Assembly (NCBI GenBank): GCA_002335605.1
Contig: BEDY01000002.1
Coordinates: forward strand, 186,001-250,000
Source: Prillingera fragicola
Lineage: Eukaryota; Basidiomycota; Tremellomycetes; Trichosporonales; Trichosporonaceae
DNA length: 64,000 bases
Direction: 5' to 3'
This document shows positions 34,422 to 44,685 of the stretch, one piece after another; the stretch's first letter is position 1, and each line of letters opens with the position of its first letter. The notes beneath the pieces were generated by a model. It was not told where the DNA came from and did no database searches. It saw only the letters and a program-made list of their open reading frames with translations. Both the position numbers and the translations under genes were made by a program.

Positions 34422-36581
34422 TAGGACGTGTCCCTTCAGCGGCGCGCGAGTGATAGATGCATCAGACGGCCGCCCTCGACGTCAGCGATGAGACACTTGC
34501 CATGGAGTCGTTAAGGGGGGATGAGGCCGTCAGCGTACTGGGGTCCTAGCTTCGTTAGCCGCTGTCTCACTTGGCATTGTCGCTGTTCTGAGCTCCGCCC
34601 TCTTGGTTCACGTGCTGCCACTTGCTGGTGCCAACCACCCAGGCGGCTGCACAAGGTGGACGGCTACACAAGGTGGACGGCTATACCGTCCCCACGGCCT
34701 TGTTAGTCAACTCGGCGGAGGCGGGCGGGCCGCACTACAGCAACGCCTTGTAGATTCCGTGAGCGTCATGGCCGCTCTCTAGCGCCCGGTGCATGGCCAG
34801 GCAAGCTCACGGTTGTTGCTCTGGACAGTGACCATGCTTTTGAGGGAGCCTCAACCAAACGGCTGCCCAGCTGGACCTGACTTCTATAGCTCTCTAGCTT
34901 GGTGATGTTTTACCAGCCTTGCCGGAAGTAGTGGTGGTGCGACCTGACTCGCTTGTTGGTGCCCCGGGATGTGGCGTGCCAATTCGGCGCCGCTGACCCC
35001 GGTCCACACGGGCTCCCGCGCGGGAATGCATTAGTAGTCCGAAGCATGAGAGAGCAATGCAGCATGGGATTGCTAGGGTATAAAAGGGCCAAGAGCCCCG
35101 CGCATTTGTCACGTTGTACTCTCTTGTTTCCCAAACGTTTGTCTTCCACCTGGTGGCTTTTCCAGCAGCTGCCACCGCGTCCTTGTCACCACTGTGGCTC
35201 GCAGCCTCTCCTGCCTTGCATTCGCTGTTGCTTATCACCCGCAGTACAGTCGATGCATGCAGCCCCTCCCATTGGCATCAGAAAGCTTCAGCATATCCCT
35301 GCAGCTTGAACTCGAGGGGAGTGAGAGGGAACAGCGGCTGGGTGTCAACTGTGCTGTCGCCATTGAACCGGCCACAGCGACTCTGTTCGCCACCAGCGCA
35401 ATCTCAAGCTGCCCTTGGGCTGTCCAACTCGACATCTCTGTACTGATCATCATCGGCCTTGGTGGTAGACTCGTCACTGCTCGTTCTTACTGCTCGCTAC
35501 TCACCACTCCCTGTTCGCTGCCCACTTACTACTGATCTTCCACAGCATGCTTGACTCCTCAGAATGCCACATGATGCCATCGCCGCACACGCTGGACGAT
35601 GCATCCAAAGCTGCACGTGTCGCCCGCACCGGGGAGCGGCGCAGCATGCATCCCGGTGGTGCCCGCTTGGCTCGTGGGCGGTATGACAACGGGGCGATGA
35701 GAGGATCCTGACTCGTGTCAGCCGAGGCTACTTGCATCCCGAGCACGCACCTTGGCTCGTCCACCACCGACGTTCATCTTGTGATTTTGTTCAATTCACT
35801 GCAGGTGAGACTGTGTCATTCGCACCCACTCGCACCTCCTCGCCATGCACTCTCTAGGCTCTAGCCCGTTTTGGTCACTGGCATGTGCCAGGTGTCGTTC
35901 GGCGTGCACAGCCAACCGCTGCGCACTGCCATCCCCGATGTGTGAGCCAGCAGGCCAGGTTGACCCCACATCCAGTATCATGGCCAGTCCCTATGGCATG
36001 GGAGCTATTGGAGCATCAAGAGGAGGGACAGCATGGTTAACGCGACAACAGCTGCGGCAGGAGCGAGTCTTGTTCTTGCATCTGGAGGTCGGCCGACCCA
36101 ACACGATCGCTACACCACGCGTTGCCCAGTGTCTCAAACCACTACCACTTTACTCCACCACCTCGCACCCGATCAACACTCCCTAGCTTGCTACCAGCTC
36201 ATCCACCCTGCACCCAACCGCCGCCCGGTGCAGGACCCGCACAGCGCAGTGAGACTAGTCCCCGCTTGGGCCGCACGCGCTGGCGGCCAACTGTCGGCGT
36301 CGGCACTGCAGCACAATGTCCTCCAAGTCGCGTCCCTGGAGCTAGCAGCACTGTCATTCTGGATGGCGCTGGCGCGCGCTGGCTCGCGTCCGGGACACTA
36401 GCGTCGAGTCAGCCATTCCTGCTGCAACACTGACCACGACGACGTCTAATCAGGGTTGCTTGGCTTTGCAAACCCGTGGTTGGCCTGGTTGGGGACAGCG
36501 GCGCGTTCTGGGATGTTTGCGACCTCTCTTTGATCTTTGCCATCTCATCAACACTTTCTCTCGTCCACTCGCCTATTCACG
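34422..36581. other. Intergenic region with a consensus TATA box but no recognised gene
   Basis: About 2.2 kb. A 17-bp unit (ACAAGGTGGACGGCTAC) is repeated in tandem near 34650-34683. A strong TATAAAAG lies at 35079-35086 on the plus strand, yet the frames just downstream lack family features. The region may hold a non-coding transcript or a long 5' leader of the gene at 36582. Confidence 0.45.
35079..35086 (+). promoter_or_regulatory. Consensus TATA box without an assigned gene
   Basis: TATAAAAG, a perfect TATA element, within GC-rich flanks. The first gene I can support on this strand starts about 1.5 kb downstream. Confidence 0.4.
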
Positions 36582-37651
36582 ATGGCCAGCCAGTCGTACC
36601 CCCCTGCCAGCTCCCCCACGACTGCCCCCGCCCAGCACGCAACCGGTTCCACTTCCCTGCTCAACAATCCCTCGGCCGCAGCGCACACCGCGGGGGAGGC
36701 GCTGACGCATCCCCGCGGCAATGATGGTCTCCCCGGCCCAGGCGTGCGCGCTTCCCCCCTGCCTGTCAAGAAGTCGTGGAGCGCGTGGGCCTACTCCAGG
36801 CTTGCCGGCATCGTGATGTCAACCTGGATAAGGAAGGCCGCAGCGTTTGTCACGGGTGAGTCCTGGCCGAGTTTGGCATACACTGTCGCTGACTTATAGC
36901 CACCGCCGCCCTCTTCTTGCCCGCAGCGTGCAGCGCCCTGCTTGACACTGCCGAGTAAGTCGGGGACCAGGCGCCGGGCGACCGCTAACAACACAGTAAG
37001 AAGCTCAGTGATAAGCACATGGTGGTTTCCATCATCCGCCTTGTACAGTCATACGCCCTCATGGGAGGCACTGCCCTCTGTGTGGCCATCAACTTATTCT
37101 ATGTTCTGGACTTCAAGACGCCGAGGCCGTGGGCCTGGTTCCCCAGGATGCTGGTGTTGAGTCTTCTCGCCTGCACCGGCAACACCTCACCGGCCCTCAC
37201 GTATTACGGGCGGTCGTTGGAGCCCACGGAACCAACAGCTTTGCAGGACATTGTTGCCCAGCTGGGACAGGCGGCCGACAATCAACGCCTCGCGGATGCG
37301 GAGCGTCACCGCCAGTGGGAGGAACGGCACGCAGCACTGCAGTCAGCAATGGCGACGCTTACGGAGAATCTGACGGCCAACCTTCAAGATACGGCGCAGA
37401 AGTTTGAAACGATGACGCAAGACTTCAAGGCGGTGACCCAGAAGCTTGAGGACGCGGAGATTTCGAGGCGCGAGACGACGGCGGTCCTGGAGGCCCTACT
37501 CCGCAACGCACAGGTGGTTGCCAAGGATGTGAAGGAGACCACGACAACCAATACGGCGCAGATTAGCCCGGGCTTGGACAGCGCCACCGAGATTGTCGAC
37601 AAGTCAGTCGGCACAGGCGATGGCAACGAGTCGGCAACCGCTGCCAAGTGA
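36582..37651 (+). CDS. Membrane protein with C-terminal coiled coil, unknown function
   Basis: Three exons starting MASQSYPPASSPTT. Splicing joins KAAAFVT to ATAALFLPAACSALLDTAE and then to DKKLSDKHMVVSII. The N-terminus (about 75 residues) is Pro/Ser-rich and disordered. Two or three hydrophobic stretches follow (ATAALFLPAACSALL; SYALMGGTALCVAINLFYVL; WFPRMLVLSLLACTG). From about residue 190 the chain is a long, charged helical region with heptad-like spacing (LQDTAQKFETMTQDFKAVTQ, KLEDAEISRRETTAVLEALL), a probable coiled coil ending in an acidic tail. I do not recognise the family. It lies beside another orphan gene in the same orientation. Confidence 0.68.
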
Positions 37652-38007
37652 AGGAGAGGCGCTGGGGATTGATGCCCAGAGGTTGGACTAGGAGTGGAAG
37701 AAAAGCATGGCTGTACATGGCAGAGCGCGTACCAGTGCACTGTGCGCTCTACGAGGACGAGAACGAGGAGGAGAAGAAGAAGACAACACGTTGCATGGTC
37801 ACAATGAATGAATTATTATTATTATTTGTGTGCAGCACCGCCCAAGCCCAATCTCAATTTGCTTCCGTCGCCACTCACCCACGCTGCACCCACGTGGTGT
37901 CCGGTCTGGATGCCGTTCGTCGACCAGTAGGTAGTAGTAGTCTGGGTCTGTTCTTTCACTCGTCGTCTTCACGTGTCTCGCTCGCTCGCTCGTTCCAGCA
38001 GTACGCT
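37652..38007. other. Intergenic region between two orphan genes
   Basis: 356 bases with a short ATT repeat near 37812-37827. It presumably holds the promoter of the next gene. Confidence 0.4.
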
Positions 38008-39020
38008 ATGGTTGTCCTGCACGGCAGCCATGTCAAGTGGGACCGCCACCCTGACTTTCTTGGACGATACGATTTTGCAGTCACCTCACCGCCTTCGGCA
38101 GTGTGGTTGATCTCGCGCGTGGAAACGTTCAAGTCATCCACCGTCGAGTATCAGAAAACGGTCCACACCTTTGGAGAGAGTGGAACCAGGATCTACTACA
38201 CTGCCTTTACATGGACGGATTCGAACGGCAACCGGCAGAGAGTGAGCGACGACACTGGCCCGCCATGACGACAAGCTGACTGATCATGTAGCTTTCTCGG
38301 CAGGAGCTCTTGGAGGCCTTTGACATCATTCTCGACGCATACGAGAGGGTCAACGCCATTTACTTGACTTTGCAACGGTGCGGTACAAGCGACGATGGGC
38401 CCCGCTCGACCTCTTTGCAGGCCACCGTGAAGGACCTGAGCAGTCTGGCTTGCCGCATGGAACGTGCCACCTGTGAGTCTTTGCGACCCTTGTCGAACTA
38501 GGTGCTAATCTTGGCCTGCAGACTACTTTGCCTCCTATCTATCGTGGCTGGCAGATGCAGAAGCTCGCGGATTCGTCCCAGACTCCTGGGCCATGTGTAA
38601 CTACACGCTAGACCCCTTCGACCACGACAAGTTCTACCTGCTTCACCCCCTGGGAGGTACAGTGGATGACTATGCCTTTAAGACTGCCGTCGCTGTCATC
38701 GCGGCCGGTGGACCGCACTTCGACAACACCACTACAAACCTACTGGAGAATGCCCGGGCGCTTCTTTGGGGTATCGCCAATCCAACAGCCTCGCCTGGTC
38801 AGCTCACGGTCGAGGCCCTGGACAAAGACCCGGCTTTCAAGGAAGCTTCCTCCGAGCGGTACGTGAGGTCCGAGCGTGCAGGATGTCCACATTGTTAACG
38901 AGGAATTCTAGGCTCACTGACATGATGGCATTTAGAAGACGCATGGACGAGTCAGAACAATCGCTGCTGAGGGAGGCGGGCCCTCTTGTTGCTCCAATCA
39001 TTGACGCTTCAGGAGACTAG
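38008..39020 (+). CDS. Hypothetical soluble protein, unknown family
   Basis: Four exons starting MVVLHGSHVKWDRHPDFLGR. Three introns can be placed (38241 region, 38473-38520 region, 38859-38911 region), each with GTRNGY donor and YAG acceptor, and all joins keep the frame (QRLSRQELLEAF, RATYYFASYLSW, SERLTDMMAFRR). The total is about 285 residues. The first 75 residues look beta-rich (AVWLISRVETF, RIYYTAFTW) and the rest mostly helical. There is no signal peptide, membrane segment or cysteine pattern. I do not recognise the family. Consistent splicing over four exons is the main evidence that it is real. Confidence 0.62.
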
Positions 39021-39464
39021 TCTGCCACCTCCTCTCTCCCCACCGACCGTTGACTCCACGATGAAGCACCTGACAGTTGAAATGAGCTCCCTCCGCTCCC
39101 TCTCGTTGTCGACGCAGCGTAGAAGGCAAGGATCGTCCACGCGGCGCCACAACGAATGTCAAGTGCGCGGCACACACCTACAGCCTTCCACGCCACGCAG
39201 ACTCCTGCGACAACTTTGGTTACTAGCTAAGGCCGATGCGCGCTTCCCCTGCGCACAAGACTTGGTTCAGGACTCGGCGGACACCACTGCAGCGCCTGCA
39301 GGCGCGGCAGGGCTTTCCAACAAGCGAGTCCAGAATGCGACACAGTCTTGTTGTGCACAGCGAGGAAAAAGGCATCCGACTAGTGAGCCCAAGCAGTACA
39401 AACTATGCATCTCCTGTTCATTTACGTCTTCCAATCTTCCGCATCTCCTCCATCACTGCACACC
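39021..39464. other. Convergent intergenic region
   Basis: 444 bases between the 3' ends of the orphan gene and the minus-strand MFS transporter. Nothing recognised. Confidence 0.4.
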
Positions 39465-41159
39465 CTAAACCTCACGGGACAGCACCCGGTGCGCAGCAGT
39501 CTCATGGTGCTCTGTCGATCCAACCTTCTCGTTGTATTCAACACGCGCCTTGACAGAGGGTGTCCAGTTGGACGAGCGCCATGCAGGGACGCCAGAAGTG
39601 TAAAGCTCGTCGACCTCTTCCAGCGAAATGCCCTTGGTCTCTGGAATCATGAGATAGACGTAGACGAGGGCGACACAGAGACAGCCAAAGAAGATGAGGA
39701 GGATGAGGGGACCAATGTCGTCGGCGATGAGTGGTGAGCTGCGAAATGTTAGCTGTGGGCTGCGTTGTTGCCGCTTACAAGTATCCGAGCATAAAGTTCC
39801 AGAACCAGTTGGTTGCAGATCCGAGGGCAATAGCTTTGGGGCGGACGCGCAGCGGGAAGGTCTCGCCGAGAATGACCCAGGGAGTGGGTCCCCAGAAGAG
39901 GGAGAAGGCCGAGACGTGCAGGAGAGCGAAAGCGACGAGAATGTTGCCGCCCATCTTGGTCTTGTCCGGGGGAGCAATGTCGGTGGTCCAAAAGTGGCCG
40001 ACGAGACCGGCAATGAGCGCGCAGCAGGCCATGAAGGCTGCACCGGTGAGGAGCGACTTGCGGCGACCAAACGACTCGATGAGATACATGGCAGGCAACA
40101 CCATGGCAACAGACACGCCGCCCATGAGCACCTGGGTGGTGTAGGGAGTGAGCGAGTTGATCTGAGCGGCCTGGAAGAAGACGGGGCCGTAGTAGTAGTA
40201 AAAGTTTTGGCCGTTGAGCTGCTGGAGAAACTGGATCATCATGCCGTTGATGGTGCGGTGGAACATCCTGTTCTTAAAGTTGAAGCACTCGAGCCAGCTC
40301 GCCTTGCCCTGGGCGTTCTCGGCCGCGACGGCGAGGTCGAGCTCCTCCATGATCTCACGAGTGATGGGGTCGTTGACGTCGCAGTCGTTGAGCGCCGCGA
40401 CCGACTTGAGAGCCTGCTCCTCCTTTCCCTTGGCGAGGAGAAGACGAGGAGACTCGGGAAGCGCCCACGCGCCGAGCATGAGCAGGAAGCCCCAGATGAT
40501 CTGGAGCCCGATGGGGATTCGCCACGACCCAGAGTTGGGCATGGCGTGGGTGGCGAGGTCAATAATGTAGGCGAGGAAGAGACCAGAGACGATTTGGACC
40601 TGGTACAGCACGAGAAGAGTGCCGCGAATCTTCTTGGGAGCCGCCTCGCCAATGTACAGGGGAACAATGGCAGAGAGGGCACCGACGCCGAGACCAGACA
40701 CGAAGCGGCCGACGGTCAATTGAATGAGGCCAAACGCGGCCAGCTGGATGACAGTGCCGACGGTGAAGATGGCCGACCAGAACATGATCGAGTACTTGCG
40801 ACCCAGGCGGTCAGACGTGAACGCCTGGAGGATAGCACCGAAAAAGGTGCCAGCGGAGAGGAGCGATGTGATGATCGACTGACGCTGAGGCGACAAAAAG
40901 TACTCGCCGTCCGCGCCGAGCTGACCAAAAGTCTTGATAAAGTCGGGCATGATCAGGCATCCCGAAATGTATCCAATGTCGTAGCCAAAGACCCAGCCAC
41001 CGACTGCAGTGTCAGCCAGCTCTCCGTAGCAAGGGTGTCGAGTGCCACACATTCATGATGACCACATCAATCACGTGACGTGCTTCATCCAAGCGGCCAA
41101 GTCATTTCTTTCGAACACTTACAAGCTGCAAAGAAACAGAAGAGGATTGATTTCCTCAT
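39465..41159 (-). CDS. MFS hexose transporter-type sugar porter
   Basis: The first exon (41123-41159) encodes MRKSILFCFFAA. A 119-nt intron (41004-41122) joins it to FGGWVFGYDIGYISG, the usual TM1 sugar-porter motif. A last intron of about 40 nt separates NWFWNFMLGYL from SPLIADDIGPLI. Twelve hydrophobic segments are evident. Sugar-porter marks are DRLGRKYS, GRFVSGLGVGAL, PESPRLLLAKGK, QFLQQLNGQNFYYYYGP, ESFGRRKSLLTG and PETKGISLEEVDELY. The QQLNGQNFYYYY block is typical of fungal high-affinity hexose or glucose transporters. The cytosolic tail is about 45 residues. It should act at the plasma membrane; specificity is not readable. A TCACGTGA box lies just before the start, near 41082-41089. 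Confidence 0.9.
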
Positions 41160-42700
41160 GATGATAGTCGTGTGATGCAAGGGTTGTGCAAGGTGTCGAG
41201 GGGCCTAAGGGCAAGGCTCGCCGTTGTCGTTTGGGTCCTCTTGGAGCAGTGGTCCTGAGAGGTGGGGATGAAGAAGACGACTGTGGGGCCGCGTAGCAAA
41301 CTCTTATAATCTACTTTCTCGTTCCCCGCGTACGTTGCAGAGGGCTAACGGATCAAGATCCCGGCGCACAAGCACACAAGTATAGTAGGCACGGACAACC
41401 GCCGTCTCATCCGGCAATTAACGATGCCAAGCAAAGAGTTCCACCTTTGCCTGTCCATGGTCGCGACCGATAAACCCCCACTATGACTAGATTACCCGGG
41501 CTTGGCCATGTGCACGACGGTTCCTAAAGGAAGCGTCTGGCCCATCGTAGAGTGAGCAAGAGCAGAGGCTACGCACCATCACATGTGCCTCTCAATGAAC
41601 AGCTGCTCACGGAAAACCCTACGTGTTCCTGATGATATCCGGCGGTTTGCCATCGCCTCAGCCCTTCTCCGTGCGGCCAGACCCAAGCTTTCCGAGCCTC
41701 TGGTTTTGAACAGGGATGGATCTCTGACTGGCGCTAGCATTGCCAAGGGAGCACGAAAGCGGCTCAATCATAGATAACGGTGCTGCGGGTCCCTCGCCTC
41801 GCTTTGTGGCGCCTGCGCGGACGACTCACAATGGCCTTCAAAAGTTGTAGTCAAATGCACGGCCAGAGTTCCTGTCCACTCAACATTATGCTTGTCTGCA
41901 CATGTGGGGCTACAGACAGTGACGGCGATAGTATCGTGGCCACGCTTTCCGAGCATGAGGAGATAGCCGTGCACTCCGCAAGGCTGCGTCGGGGCTGTCG
42001 CTTGCCAACTGGCTGACGCGAGTCCAAGGCAGGCGTCGACATAAACTAAGAACACCCGTCGGAGCAGTTGCCTGTACTGCGACATGCTAGAAGCACCCAG
42101 TACGGAGCCGCAGTGCTATGACGAGTAGCGGCCCGGGAACGCGGTGCCTGCGGTGGCGATAGCCATGGACGTCCAACGGCTGTCGGCCTCGATACCCCCA
42201 ACGCAGTGGACTGCTTCCTCGTCGGCAGTGTCGGACCGCGTGTCGGAGCAAGTGACGCAGTTCCAAGTCGCGCGCAAAACCCAGCCCACAGACATCCGGG
42301 CAGTGGCGACGACCATGACTCACCAACAGCCACGGTCTCGGACAGGAACCGCGGATGCTTCGGCATTGGCGGATGCTTTGGCTGTTGATAATCTTGGCAC
42401 CTCACAACGCCTGTCCACTACCCAACCGCCTGTGCCCGTGTCTGCCCGCGTGTTCGGCGCCTGTCAGGCGAACATGCATGACGCGCTGGTAGCCTACTCG
42501 CGGCTGTTACTACCCTCCGACACGTCGACGGGCGGAGAATTAGCGATGCCGAAGAGGCCCGCCAAGTGTGCCAAGTGCAAGGTCCCTTGGTCTCTCGGTG
42601 CAATCTCGGTGGGAACATGCAAGGTAACCGTTCGCTAGCGTCTCTGGGTCCACCGTTGTCCTAAAACGAAGTGTTCTCTGTGGTGAGCCAGTGAGCAAAA
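41160..42700. other. Intergenic region upstream of sugar transporter
   Basis: About 1.5 kb ending at a tRNA-Arg. A frame of 164 codons at 42144-42638 (with a CAKC...C pair near its end) lacks supporting features and is not called. The transporter promoter should lie within 41160-41400. Confidence 0.4.
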
Positions 42701-42781
42701 AGGTCACGACGGGGATCGAACCCGCGATCTCCTGATTTACAGTAATCGTAGTCAGACGCCTTGCCATTGGGCCACGCGACC
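42701..42781 (-). tRNA. tRNA-Arg(ACG) with 9-nt intron
   Basis: The acceptor stem GGTCGCG pairs with CGTGACC (one G-T). The anticodon stem TCTGA/TCAGG encloses CTACGA-A, anticodon ACG, interrupted one base 3' of the anticodon by TTACTGTAA. The T loop TTCGATC sits in a GCGGG/CCCGT stem. A T-run follows. The body resembles known fungal tRNA-Arg(ACG). Confidence 0.92.
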
Positions 42782-42981
42782 TTGATGTTTTTGTCAATGA
42801 AGGCTTGGTTTTGGAGGGATACGTTGTCCGAGAGACAGCTCGAACCCATATTTCCCAACGTTATCTTATCAACAGTAGCATACACTGTGACAGCGTTTCG
42901 CCAGTGACGAGTGTACCAATACAATGCATTGTGCGTCGCTATGCCGCCTGATCCTACTCTACACAGATGAGATAAAAAAAA

Positions 42982-44685
42982 CTACAAAGTCTCCCTCCTC
43001 CCCAACACCCACTGCAGCTGCCTCATGGCCGCCCTAGGCTGCGACTCTGGCACCATGTGGCCACTCATCCAAGTCTCGACCCACATGAGCCCACGCTCAT
43101 AGTGCTGCACGCCCATGTGTCCCTGCGCGCCGTTCATCCCCCACATGCCGTTGGCGCGGTACATGTCGTCGTACATGTGGTCTTCTGCCTCGACGATGAA
43201 GGCCGTGTGTGGCGCGTCCTGGAACCCCAGCATGCCGCCAAAAGTCATGTTTTGGATCGCCAGCAGGGTCGTGTTGGTCATTACGATAAAGTCATAGTCG
43301 CCGTTGGCGATGAGGACGCGCTGCGTGTGGTCGATGAGTTGTGGGAGGACGTGCTGGATCGGGTCGGCGGATTCGTCGCCTTGTCCGGCTTGCGGGCCGC
43401 CTTGGCCCAACATGACGTCGGTGGGAGAACACATGCTCCACCAGACGTCTGGTGGCGCGTGGAGGGCTTCCTTGACGCCGGGGTGGTTGGGGAACGCCTC
43501 GACGCCGTTGGGTAGCCAGTTGAACAGCCCCTGGTCGCCGAGCGGGTTCTATACCATCGGACAGTGGTCGTTGATCTGGTAGGGGTTGTAGCACGGGTTC
43601 TTGTTGAACGCCATACGCTCGACCATCTTGTTGATGTCACATGCCTTGAGTTTGGGGTCGTTGGCGTCCCAATAAGTCTGCGGCTGGTGGACGGGTGGCG
43701 GAAACGTCATGTACGTGTCGAGATACATTTGATACCCGCAGTCGTGGTGCAGGCTCTTGAGGCCAGACAGCTCAGAGTCGCTGAAGCCGTACAGCTCGTG
43801 AAACTTTTCCACAAAGGGGTAGGCGGTGAGCTGCTGGCCGGTCGCAAACTCGCCAATGGTTGGGTCGTACAGGAGTGAGCCAGCGACGTCAAAGTATTCC
43901 TTGTCGTCGCGCGCAATCATCTCGCTCCCAATGTAGGGCACATATCGCCCAGCATACGACTCGCCAGTGAGATAGATTTTGTAGTTTTTGATCCCAAAAG
44001 CATCCTGAAAGTTCTTGAACCAGTCGACAAACGGCTTGGCGAGGTCCTCCTGGTTGCGTACCCACGGCGTACCGATGGAAAAGCCGACACCGATAGGCTG
44101 ATCGACCCACAACATGTTGGTTTCCGTCGCCCAGTTGTACTCGTTGTACTTCGGCGCATGTGTGCCTGCTTGCCACTGTATTGGGCCGTTCTCCTGCCAG
44201 AATCCCTGCTGGCTACTGCATCCCGGTCCTCCGTTCAGCCAGATGGTAATCTCGTCGACTGGCTCGCCATACTTTGGTTTGAAGAGGAAGAAGAGCTGCT
44301 CGGAGGTATTTCGGTGGTCGATGGGGATGAGGCCAGAGTATAGTTCGCCAAACTCAAAGTTGACTTCTGGTATTGACTCGACATGGTATTCTAAACGTCA
44401 GTGGGGCCATGCGTATGCCTGCTTACGTTTTGTGTCGTTGTTGAGATACCTATAGGATGATAATGGGTCCACAGCGTCGTCGGCGGCCCGGTTTGCCATC
44501 CTCTCATGTACCTCCCTCATCTCGGCTTCCAGTTCCCTCCGAATCCTCCTTCCCTCCCTAGTATTGGCCGCGCTGCCCTTTGGCATGCGCTGCTGCAGCT
44601 CAGCCAGCGACGGCGGCGCACCCGCCAGAGCCAGACTAGCTGGCAACAGCGCAAATGCAGCCATGAACGTCTTCAGTGCCACCAT
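42982..44685 (-). pseudogene. S10 serine carboxypeptidase interrupted by an in-frame TAG
   Basis: A secreted serine carboxypeptidase homologue. The signal peptide is MVALKTFMAAFALLPASLALA, given only to show its hydrophobic core (AAFALLPASLALA). A propeptide-like region follows, then, after a short intron near 44395-44430, ELYSGLIPID, WLNGGPGCSS, WVDQPIGVGFS and the nucleophile GESYAGRYVP. At 43549-43551 the frame meets TAG after HCPMV. The same frame then continues without another stop for 188 codons with NPLGDQGLFNW, the catalytic Asp region ANGDYDFIV and the expected C-terminal His near SGHMVPE. The stop therefore removes two of three catalytic residues. It could be a recent nonsense allele, a sequencing error, readthrough, or an unusual 24-nt intron (GTATAG...CCAG), shorter than any other here. 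No other disruption is visible. Confidence 0.8.

Noticed and set aside
39694..41058. Plus-strand frame of 454 codons
   Set aside because: Antisense shadow of the MFS transporter; charge-rich composition is the usual mirror of hydrophobic codons.
42144..42638. Plus-strand frame of 164 codons ending with a CAKC...C pattern
   Set aside because: A single Cys pair is not enough to call a zinc protein, and nothing else supports it; it could be reconsidered with RNA evidence.
42832..42850. Possible tRNA fragment with GGTTCGA-like box near the tRNA-Arg
   Set aside because: No acceptor, D or anticodon stem can be formed around it.
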